Positions 1-11,153 of a stretch of DNA of 25,551 bases are shown here, piece after piece. The position numbers were made by a program, and so were the translations under genes. This DNA is from Tubiluchus corallicola. Taxonomy: Eukaryota; Priapulida; Priapulimorpha; Priapulimorphida; Tubiluchidae. The first letter of the stretch is position 1. The number at the start of each line of letters is the position of its first letter. The notes under the pieces were generated by a model, which worked only from the letters and a program-made list of their open reading frames with translations, was not told where the DNA came from and did no database searches. The DNA lies in contig JAQGDQ010001789.1 of assembly GCA_030141605.1 (NCBI GenBank), forward strand, positions 1 through 25,551. Direction: 5' to 3'.

Positions 1-200
1 CATCTTTCAACGGCTTCACACATATTTCGCTGGTGTCTCGTGTGGTTACGTAAGTGTGTGGGCGGGTTTGTACGTCTTTTAACGGCTTCACACATATTTC
101 GCTGGTGTCTCGTGTGGTTACGTAAGTGTGTGGACGAGTTTTTACATCTTTTAACGGCTTCACACATATTTCGCTGGTGTCTCGTGTGGTTCACGTATTT
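1..200. repeat. 72-bp tandem repeat, about 3 copies
   Basis: The motif AACGGCTTCACACATATTTC recurs at 9, 81 and 153, a strict 72-bp period, with TCGTGTGGTT and GTAAGTGTGTGG in each unit. The array is cut by the window edge and lies in the intron before the P-loop exon. The open frame across it is a by-product of the period being a multiple of three. Confidence 0.92.
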
Positions 201-539
201 CACACGTATGTGTCTTCGCATTTGCATTGAAAGATTATTATTACAATTGCTTCCATTCATTTTACGGTGTCTGTGATTGCAGTGTGTTTGAAGTATTTAG
301 GATCGTTGAAAGATGTGTGGAGCCAGTGGAATATGTGTGGAGTTCGTGAAAAATGTGTCTATTTGTCATATTGTGCCTAAAGACGTGTTGAGGCGCAGCC
401 AGATGTGTTCAGCCTTTGTTTTTGGAAGGTGGTAGAAGCATCTTGACCACACTTTGATGTCTGTATTGCGTTCTTCGAAGAAGTAACCTCCCACCATGGT
501 ATAGCAGATGAAGCCATGGAAAGCTGGCAATGAACCTGA

Positions 540-658
540 CAGTCACCCATTTATTTACTTACTAGACTTAGCATTGCTCAACTTCGGTTGCTAAGTACTG
601 CTTTTGCTACGGTTTAGTTTCAGCTGACCTATAAAGTTTTTCGAAGTTGAGGTGACTG
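540..658. repeat. Split inverted repeat
   Basis: CAGTCACC (540-547) and CTCAACTTCG (577-586) are both perfectly inverted in the contiguous block CGAAGTTGAGGTGACTG (642-658). Possibly a small foldback element interrupted on its left arm. Confidence 0.6.
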
Positions 659-704
659 CAATAAATAGAAGTATTTGATGATTAAACAGTCTGAAGAGTG
701 ATTT

Positions 705-1110
705 TTCTGATGAAGGAGCCATCTGGTGGGCAAATTAATAAACTACTTGTGCATTAATCTGTTTTAAGTCAAGTGCATTAAGTGTTTATTGTCCAGAATT
801 TCATGATTTAACATTTTATTATGATGAGGGAGCCACCTGGTAGGAAATTAATGAACTACTTGCATTAATTTGTTTTAAGTTAAGTTCATTAGGTGTTCAT
901 TATCCAGAATTTCATGATTTAACATTTTATTATTGGTCTGATGGATAAAACTACTGATGAGGGAGCCATCTGGTGAGCAAATTAATAAACTAGTTGCATT
1001 AATTTGTTTTAAGTTAAGTGCAGTAATTATTGTCCAGAATTTCATGGTTTGACATTTTATTATGATGACGGAGCCATCTTGTGAGCAAATTAATGAACTA
1101 TTTCAGACCA
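705..1110. repeat. Degenerate tandem repeat, about 108-133 bp, 4 copies
   Basis: GGAGCCA(T/C)CTGGT starts copies near 717, 831, 964 and 1072, each followed by AAATTAAT(A/G)AACTA, a TTTTAAGT segment and CAGAATTTCATG. The third copy has an extra ~20 bp before it and the last is truncated. The array ends about 38 bp before the P-loop exon acceptor. Confidence 0.88.
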
Positions 1111-1146
1111 ATGGTAAATGAAAGAGTTGTTTTTGTATATTTGTAG

Positions 1147-1231
1147 ATATTCGTGTACCGTGTTTGCCTACGGACAGACAGGATCCGGGAAGACTTACAC
1201 CATCACAGGTCCCGAGGACGTCTTTACTACT
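1147..1231 (+). CDS. KIF12: KIF12 exon with the ATP-binding P-loop
   Basis: Acceptor tatatttgtag, donor ACT|GTAAGT. The first base completes a codon begun in an upstream exon outside the window (probably Gly), and the exon ends on a codon boundary. It encodes the end of beta3 and the P-loop GQTGSGKT, followed by [10 protein letters not shown]. The P-loop holds the ATP phosphates; Lys and Thr of GKT are intact. Confidence 0.93.
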
Positions 1232-2645
1232 GTAAGTTTAAACACTTCTATCTGTGTAAAGTAAAAAGTGCAATCTTGACATCTGTTAGTGCTAGTTCTT
1301 TTCTAAGAATCACTCTGAGTTTGATTTTGTGGTACTGCAGCAGAGTAACTTCTTTTCTATTGCATAAGTTACTCCTAACATGACAGTTATTAAACATTCA
1401 GCTCCAGCATTAAAACATGCAAAGATTATGAAAGATACAGAACACTACAGGTTTTCACAATAATACAATCAGCATTTAGAGAAACGTCGCTGTTTCTCCC
1501 AAAATTATTGATCTTTTAAGCCACACGAAACCCTACACACACTGTTAAGTAACAACATTAGCCATTTTTCTACTAATAATAATAGTTGTAGTAATAGTTA
1601 TTAGTATGTAGTAACTAAGTCAGCTACGATGATCTATGACTAGGCAATTTTGTTGTACTTTAAAAACTTTTGTTAATTGTTTTGTTAATGTCGGTTGAGT
1701 TATTAATAATTAACAGTCATTGAACTCTAGAAGAATTTTGTGCCCTCTCACCCTTGTGCAAGCTTTCCTTTGGACTACACCAGGGAGGAAGAGAGGGAGT
1801 TCCTGTTGTCTGGGCAACTCAGGATCTCCATACACCTTGCCCAGACGTGCACCCTGGAGACGTTCAAGGATCGCACTGCTCAGCCACAGTCGACGCTGCA
1901 GCTCCAATGTGATCAACAACTGACTCTCTTGGCGCACACTCCATTGTCTTCCGAGACAGAAGGATGCCAACAACAACAATAGTAACAACACCAATTAACC
2001 CTTGTGCCTCGGGGCGATTGCCCCACGCACCCTTTCCCCACCCTGCCACACCTCTGGTTAACGGTAACATACTAATGTGTTTTTCTTAGTTTGACGAGGA
2101 GAGTCAGGAATTCTACGATGACACACACTGGGGTCTCATCCAGCGTTCATTCCTCTACCTGTTTGAACACCTGGAGAGAAAACCTGGGATCAGGTACATC
2201 ATCAATGCTTCCTACCTGGAAATTTATAACGAACAGGTAAGTCTGCTGTGAGGATGGAGAGCGTGAGGTGTTTAGTGATGTCTTTCCATCTCGACTTAAT
2301 TGTGTTTTTACTCATGAGTTAAAGACTCTTTGATGATTTTAACTGAAAAGTTTTGCTACTTTCTGCCTCCTCATTCAGATCTTGTTTTGTCAAAGGGTGA
2401 TGCTATTATGAAAGAAGGTGATGATGATGATGATGATGCTGAGGATGGTGATGATGATGATGATGATGATGCTGATGCTGATGCTATTCTGAAAGAAAGT
2501 GATGATGATAACTCTTTGATCATTTTAGTTTTATTTTAACTGAAAAGCTTTGGTACTTTCTGCCTCCTCATTCAGATCTTGTTTTGTCAAAGGGTGATGC
2601 TATTATGAAAGAAGGTGATGATGATGATGCTGATGCTGAGGATGG

Positions 2646-2698
<53 letters not shown>

Positions 2699-2791
2699 CT
2701 GATGCTGATGCTATTCTGAAAGAAGGTGATGATGATGATGATGATGACGATGGCAACAACGACGATGACATACATTATAATGATAGTGATA

Positions 2792-2830
<39 letters not shown>

Positions 2831-5800
2831 GTAGTATTGATAACGACGACGACGGCAATGACGATGAGGGTGACGATGATGATGATATGGATTATAAAGG
2901 TTGTGATGATGGTGATGATGATTATGATGATTGTAGTAATTTTGATGATGTTGACAGTGGTACTGATGACGACAGTGACGATGATGGTGGTGATGCTGAT
3001 GATGAAGATGATGATAATGATGATGATGAAGATGATGATGATGATGAAGATGATGATGATGATGATGCCGACTTAGTACTTTGTTGAAATATTGATTTTT
3101 GGTTTTCAGGTGTTAGATCTGCTTAACCCTGCCCAGAAGAGGTCGCTTTCCATTCGATGGTCGAAAGAGAGGGGTTTCTATGTGGAGAACCTCTTCATTG
3201 TCGAGTGCGAGACATTGGACGATCTCCTGGCAGTGCTGGAAGAAGGTTAGTTTTGGTATCGTTAGCACCGTGCATTACGGCGGGCCCACCAAAAATACGG
3301 TGGGCCCACCAAAAATACGATGGGCCCACCAAAAATACGGTGGGCCCACCAAAAATACGGTGGGCCCACCAAAAATACGCTGGGCCCAGCAAAAACATTG
3401 AGGGACAAATGTTTCTCTTTTTTCAAGTGGTGAAAGTTTTTCATATAAACAAAATGGTGAAAGCGAAAAGTGACAACTGTAAGAAACGCATAATGTAATG
3501 TAGGGAGAAGTTTGTATGTCGGTCTGTCTGTCCGTCAAGAATCAATTTGTAGAAGTGATGAGTTGTGCTAGAATCATGTGACTATAAGAAATGCAATATG
3601 TAATATAGGGAGAAGTTTGTATGACGGTCTGTCTGAATTTAAGATTTCTCCTCTTGCTTAAGTATTTAGGCATTTAGCCGCTTAATTACCGTGTTTCACT
3701 TTTCGTAACATATTGATGAAGAGTTAGTTGCAAATTTAAGATTTCTCCTCTTGCTCAAGTACATAAACATTTAAACGCTTAATTACCATGTTTTGCTTTT
3801 TGAAAGATATGATGTAGAGCTAGTGCAATTTTAAGATTTCTTCTCTTGCCTAAGTATTTTTAACCTTTAGCATTTAGCATTTAATCATGTAAGTGCTCAG
3901 TTACCATGTGTTTGCTTTTTGTAATTTATTGATGAAAACCTAGATGCACGTTTAAGATTTCTCCTCTTGCCTAAGTTTTCAACCGTTTAATTACCAAGTT
4001 TTGCTTTTTTAATTTATTGGTAGATATTAGGTTTCTCCTCTTGCTTAAGTATTCAACCACTTAATTACCATGTTTTGCATTTCGTAATTTGTTGATGAAA
4101 ACCTAGTTTCAAGTTTAAGATTTCTGCTCTTGCTTAAGTTTTTAACTGTTTAATTACCATGTTTTGCTTTTCGTAATTTGTTGATGAAGAGCTAACTGCG
4201 GATTGAAGATTTCTCCTCTTGCTTAAGCATTTAACATGTTCTAAATGACCTTCAGTGTAGAGCACAGCTAATAATTAAAAGGTTTCTTGTTGTCTCAGGG
4301 CTGAAGAACAGACAGACGAGATCTACAGCGTACAACGAATATTCGAGCCGAAGCCATAGCATGTTGACCTTGAGCATTGACATAACCCTGGAAGATCAGG
4401 ACGATAAGAATATGTACGTTACGAAACAGGGAAAGATTTGCTTCGTCGATCTCGCAGGTTTGTCTCCTCTTTCGAAATCTTCGATTCTAAGACGCCTCTG
4501 CCGTGTCCACGTTCCCTTCAAGGAAGATAAGCTCTGGTAATGAGCTACATTCTGGTCCTACCACAACTATCTACATTACGTAGGCTGTGCTATTGCAGGT
4601 AGGGTAGTGACTTGTTGTGTAGCGGTTTGTATAAGTGTTTACGTGAGCTACCCTACAGGAAACTCTCCTGTTTTGTTCAAACATCATTTGTTTCCAAGTA
4701 GTGAGAAGGTGCGGGAGAGTAAAGGACAGGGATCTCTTCCATTCTATTCAGATATTGTTTGTTTCTATGTAATGAGAAGGTGCGAGAGAGTAAAGGACCA
4801 GGGAACTCTTCCATTCTGTTCAAATATTGTTTGTTTCCACGTAGTGAGAAAAGTGCGGGAGAGTAAAGGACGGGGATCTTTCCATTCTGTTCAAATATTG
4901 TTTGTTTCCAAGTAGTGAGAAGGTGCGGGAGAGTAAAGGACAGGGATCTCTTCTATTCTATTCAAATATCGTTTGTTTCCAGGTAGTGAGAAGGTGCGGG
5001 AGAGTAAAGGACAAGGATCTCTTCCATTCTATTCAAATATCGTTTGTTTCCAGGTAGTGAGAAGGTGCAGGAGAGTAAAGGACAAGGATCTCTTCCATTC
5101 TATTCAAATATTGTTTATTTCCAGGTAGTGAGAAGGTGCGGGAGAGTAAAGGACAGGGAACTCTTAAATTCTATTCAAATATTGTTTATTTCCAGGTAGT
5201 GAGAAGATGCGAGAGAGCGAAGGACAGGGATCTCTTCCATTCTATTCAAATATTGTTTATTTCCAGGTAGTGAGAAGGTGCGGGAGAGTAAAGGACAAGG
5301 ATCTCTTCCATTCTATTCAAATATTGTTTATTTCCAGGTAGTGAGAAGGTGCGGGAGAGTAAAGGACAGGGAACTCTTAAATTCTATTCAAATATTGTTT
5401 ATTTCCAGGTAGTGAGAAGGTGCGGGAGAGTAAAGGACAGGGAACTCTTACAGAAGCAAATAACATTAACCGCAGTCTTCTAGTGTTAGGTAATGTTTAG
5501 CAGGGGTGAGGATTCTCTGCCAGAAAGAAAATTCGAATTGAATCGAATTTGTGACTTTGGAATTCGAATCGAACCAAAATTCCAGTATTTCGAATTCTAA
5601 TCAAATTCGTTATGAGATTGAATGATTATCGAACAAGTTTTCAAATCACCAGTAAAAATTATTCTGAGAAAGATCATGCCTATTGCTCGATTTTGTTCTG
5701 CAGTAAAACCACAAAATGATTCATTTAAAATTGTGCGTTGAAATCAGAGCTAAATTATTTCAATGATTTTAATGATAAAGTGCATATCTGATTGAAGTGC

Positions 5801-7073
5801 TGAATTATTTGAATCTATAGTTTTAGGTTCCAGTCGAATTTGAACTAAAAAAGTACATTCGAATTGAATTCGAACTAAAAAGCTCATTCGAATCGAATTC
5901 GAACATTCAATGCTTACCCCTAATGTTTACCGAATGTTTCCTCTGTACCTCAGTTATAAGACAACAATCATGGATTTTATTAAACAGCTTAACAAATTAA
6001 TTAATTAAATTAGTTAAACTAAAAAATGCCGCTATTAAAATTCAGAGAGGAAAAGAAGCCACACGTTTCAAACTACCGCTGTAGTTTATTTTTGTAACCG
6101 AGGGGGGGTAAAAATTAGCTCCACCATAATTCGTAAATTACTTTTGATAAACCGCCATGTTTCATTAGTAAACAGCAACAGCATAATTTGTGCTTATGCT
6201 GACTACCATAGGATACATTATACCTCTGCTTAAAGACATGTGACTTACTAGTAATACGAAATTTAAATTCACTTAGTTACGTTCCCTTATCTATGCTGGA
6301 ATAACTGTAGACAACCGACATAGCTAGCGCGTGTACAAAAATCATTGTTATTTTGAATTTATTGTCTACTACTTTCTTCTTTTAGGTGAAGTAATTTGAG
6401 TAACTGACATTTTGTTTTATTAGATACATCGCCTGTACAGTAAGAATAGACTATATTTGCATTTCATATCAGATAGAAACTACAGGAAGCATTTAGTACG
6501 TAATATAAAGTCATGTTTGCATTGGAATATTTTAGTTAGCAACATAGTTAAATTCATCTTTTCCGAATAATAACAACTTCAACAGATCATTAGTTCCTAA
6601 GGCAGTTTGTTATAGTATAAGTTATTTTGCTCATTTTTGCATACTGCCGTTTTTGCTGAGATCTTACGTGTAAGAAAGTTGCATTTTATATTGAAAAGCA
6701 TTTCTGGACACGGTCTTTCCAGGTAATTGTATATCCTGCTTGGGTGATTCCAAACGACGTTCGGGTCACATTCCTTACAGAGATAGCAAGCTAACGATGT
6801 TACTAGCGGACAGTCTTGGCGGAAACGGGGTGACTTTGATGATTGCATGCATCGCCCCGTCGTTGTCGAACGTGGCGGAAACGATAAGCACTCTTCGCTA
6901 TGCGAACAGGTAAGTTATCTTGAAGAGATTCTGTGTTACTTTGTGCGTGTTTCTCTTCCCCGATCCGGATGCGACAGTTACTGGATGTGTAACTATGGTT
7001 ACAATGATTTATGCTAAAAGAACTGCCAAACGTCATTGGCAAGAGAGAGAGAGAGAGACAAAGAGAGAAAGAG

Positions 7074-7132
<59 letters not shown>

Positions 7133-7229
7133 CGAGAGCGAGAGCGAGAGCGAGAGAGAGAGAGAGAGGGGGAGAAAGTGACAGAGAGAGAGAGAGTGAC
7201 AGAGAGAGTGGGAGAGAGAGAGAGAGAGT

Positions 7230-7262
<33 letters not shown>

Positions 7263-7784
7263 TGCAAACAGATTACTGCTGCATGGTTAGTTGTTACTTT
7301 TGACAAGGTGGAAGCTTCGTTGTTCTTATCGTATTTTTATATTTACAGAGCAAAGAAAATTAAAAGTAAACCGGTAGTGAAAATGGATCCGAAAGAGAAG
7401 ATGATTCTTAGTATCAAGCGCGAGCTGAATTTGCTTCGAAATGAGAACAAGTACTTGCGACAGCATGTAAGTGTTACTTTATGTTACTTTACTCTTACAT
7501 ACTTACCTAAGTGTTACCTTTATGTTACATACTTTATAGAGACATTTACACACTTCTGCAGCTGTTAATGCTGAATTTTGTTTTACGATTTAATGTAGAC
7601 AATTAACGTTTATGCGGCCATCTTGTTTTATCCCATTTTTTACAATTAATATTCATGTAGCTAATAGTGATAATTATAATGACAATGATGATAGTAATAA
7701 TATTAATAATAATAAAGTCATAATAATAATGTTGATGATGATAATAATAATAATAATCATAATGATAATAGTAATGATGATGAC

Positions 7785-7881
<97 letters not shown>

Positions 7882-10800
7882 GTAATAATAACAATGATAA
7901 GAAGAATCATTTTTATGTATTTTTTGGTTTGTTTACCTCAAAAGGCTGCCAGGCCTAGCTTGATTATTTACCTCAAAACTAGTTTTATATAATGTTTCCT
8001 TGTACGTCGTAATTTTTAATTGTTGTATGAATTGAGCGTGAAATTTTTCAGCTGGATTTCCCCACGACCGAACAGGTGGAAAAGCGTCGCGAGAAGAGGC
8101 AGGCTCTGGAGGCCGAGAAGCAGCTGCTGCCATCTGCAGATCCCAACATGAACTACTTGCCGAACACGATAGAAGCCGGACTGTACGAAATGTTGCAGGA
8201 GTACATGGTGGAAAATGAGAGTTTGAGGTTAGCATTCGCGCCACTAGTTCGCGCCACTGTTGCAGGCATGTCGCAATTCATTAATTAGACGAGCACTAGC
8301 GTCTGCTACATTTTGGCGAAGCCCATTGCTCAAAAAACAGGTGCTGTACCAGTATGAGAATGAAACAGCAAGGAGTAAGTATCGAACCAGTTAACCCGAC
8401 CACTTTGCTGGTCTCCCATCCAGTCACTATACTGTAACCACTAGGCTATTCGCTGCTGTAATTATTTTTAAGATTAACAAATAAAACAAAAATCACAGAC
8501 AGAATCTTAGATGTTAATTTTCGTTTCTTTATCTGATAAATGGATATTTCACCGTCCATTACGGGCTCCTTCCTCACTGTAAACATTAGCAATATGCAAC
8601 ACTCTTCGAAATGCTAAATCATTAGCAATGTGCAACGCTCTTCGAAATGCTAAGTCATTGAACAGCTCTAACGAAACTCTAACTCTACGTATTAGCATTA
8701 CAGAACTTTAAATGATAATTGTATGATTAATGATGAAATAAATAAACGAATAACATATTGATTATTTGTTTATTATTATTATATATATCTTTGACATTTG
8801 TTTATTAGAGCACAGAGCATATTTAGCATCTATGGTTTCGTTTATAACCTTCGTTTTGTTATTGTTTACGATAATGGATGTCATATCCGTAAAGTAAACA
8901 ACATGCATTTCTACTTACATCTGCTTACGACGATTTCAAGACAAGAAATCTTGTGATGTTGGTGTCAGGGATGTTACCGAAACTGAAATTACAAACCGGA
9001 ACCGAAACCAAAGTTTATGAAACCGAGGAAAACCGATACCGAAATGACAACGAACCGAAATCATTTTTGTAAAACAAACTACCATCAAAACTGTAAAAAT
9101 TATGAAATAAATGAAATAGTTTGTTTTTTTGCTTTTATTTGCTTTGATAGAAATTGATGAAATAGCTAAGAAAAAGTTTTAACGAAAAAAAGTAGAACAA
9201 TTTTTACGGTTAAAGTTCACGATGTTTCAAAAAATGGGCAAATTTTATTTCGTTGCTTATATTTCATAAATTCTAAAATGAAACTTACTTTTATTCAAAT
9301 TTGCTTTGATATTTCCGTTGATTTTGCTTGGAGACCTGAAATCTTCACAGTCGTTAGCACTGAAGATGTGCCACATTGCTGGCTTCAAACGGTACAAAAG
9401 TTAAATAAACGATACTTTCGCTTCATTTGAACTATTTTAGCCAAAATTTTTAACATGTAAATTAAAAGAAATGTATTCTGCTAAAATCTCGGAAAATGCT
9501 GCCGGATATTAATGAAAGTTTCGGTTGCGAAAGTTAATAATTTTCCAGGAAAACGAAACTGAACCAAAATCGGATTTTTGATTCGGCAACAACCCTGATG
9601 TTGGTCGAGCAACAACCCTGATGTTGGTCGAGCAACAACCCTGATGTTGGTCGAGCAACAACCCGGATGTTGATCGAGCAACAACCCCGATGTTGATCGA
9701 GCAACAACCCCGATGTTGGTCGAGCAACAACCCCGATGTTGGTCGAGCAACAACCCCGATGTTGGTTGAGCTACAACCCTGATGTTGGTCGAGCAACAAC
9801 CCTGATGTTGGTCGAGCAACAACCCTGATGTTGGTCGAGCAACAACCCTGATGTTGGTCGAGCAACAACCCTGATGTTGGTCGAGCAACAACCCTGATAT
9901 TGATCTAGCAACAACCCTGATGTTGGTCGAGCAACAACCCTGATGTTGATCGAGCAACCATTTCTTCTTTTTCTTCTTCCAGGATTGAAAACATTGACTT
10001 GAATCACAGTAAACTGAGGCTGACCATCGAGCATGAAGCTCTGAACCGAGAGAACGAGAGGCTCGTCCGGAAGCTGGAGAGCATCTCCAGGTAAGATGAG
10101 GACTGTTCTTGTTGCCTTGGCGCTTCATTCGTTTACTATCACCAGTATGAATAGGCAAACGGATTATGCATTCCTTTGTGTTTGTTTGTCTGTCTGTGTG
10201 TCGTGGAAATTTATAGATTAAAGCACAAGACAACACTCTTCGTTGATGAAGCTTAAAAATTTCTTTTTGAAATTTTCTATCACATGCATTTGTCTTATTG
10301 CATGCAGAGCTTGTGTTAGCAGTAACGCCGTTTAAAACTTGTAAGTTTAAATTCTTGTGATGATCATTTTAACAGTAAATAGTTTAGATAACATTGCGTA
10401 AAGGTTGAAAATGTAACTAGAATATTCGTTTAACATTTTTCGCTAAACAAAAATTCAAATTACTTTTAATTGTGGATAAAACCAGTAATGTCTTTTTTGG
10501 TGAATCAGTGGTGCACATTGGGATGGCGATGCAGTTCCATTTTACCAGGTGGCGTGAATGTTTTATATTAATAAGAATTTTCCAGACGGTTTAGTCTAGT
10601 GGTAAGAATGACCAGACGGTTTAGTCTAGTGGTAAGAATGACCAAACGGTTTAGTCTAGTGGTAAGAATGACCAAACGGTTTAGTCTAGTGGTAAGAATG
10701 ACCAAACGGTTTAGTCTAGTGGTAAGAATGACCAAACGGTTTAGTCTAGTGGTAAGAATGACCAAACGGTTTAGTCTAGTGGTAAATATGACCAAACGGT

Positions 10801-11072
10801 TTAGTCTAGTGGTAAGAATGACCAGACGGTTTAGTCTAGTGGTAATGCATCTACTTTCCGTCTGGGAGGTCGTGAGTTCGAACCAGCGGCCGGGTCATCC
10901 CAAAGACTTTAAAAATGGTACCTGCTTTGCGCTGCCTGACGCGTGGTATTTGGGGTAAAAGTGGGGTAATAATAGTCTCTCTTATGTAGTTGTAGGTTGT
11001 TATTTACAGTCGGCGATAATAGCTCTTTGAGCTAATGTCAATTGTTGACCCAAATGCCGACTGTAAGTAAAG

Positions 11073-11153
<81 letters not shown>

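Noticed and set aside
2584-3087. 167-residue Asp-rich frame
   Set aside because: Pure product of (GAT)n; it lies inside an intron bounded by well-supported exons.
4607-4915. 102-residue frame
   Set aside because: It reads through partial exon-head copies out of the kinesin frame.
7036-7306. Arg/Glu-rich and Ser/Leu-rich proteins
   Set aside because: Both are readings of the (GA)n microsatellite.
9481-10236. 251-residue minus-strand frame with repeats
   Set aside because: The 23-bp minisatellite stays open in several frames; it overlaps a true KIF12 exon on the other strand.
10581-10850. CRISPR-like regular array
   Set aside because: Units are head to tail without spacers and each equals the SINE head; the genome is animal.
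10821-10890. Functional tRNA gene
   Set aside because: Boxes A and B fit, but the head cannot be completed to a tRNA with a paired acceptor stem, and a SINE body with an ATT tail follows.
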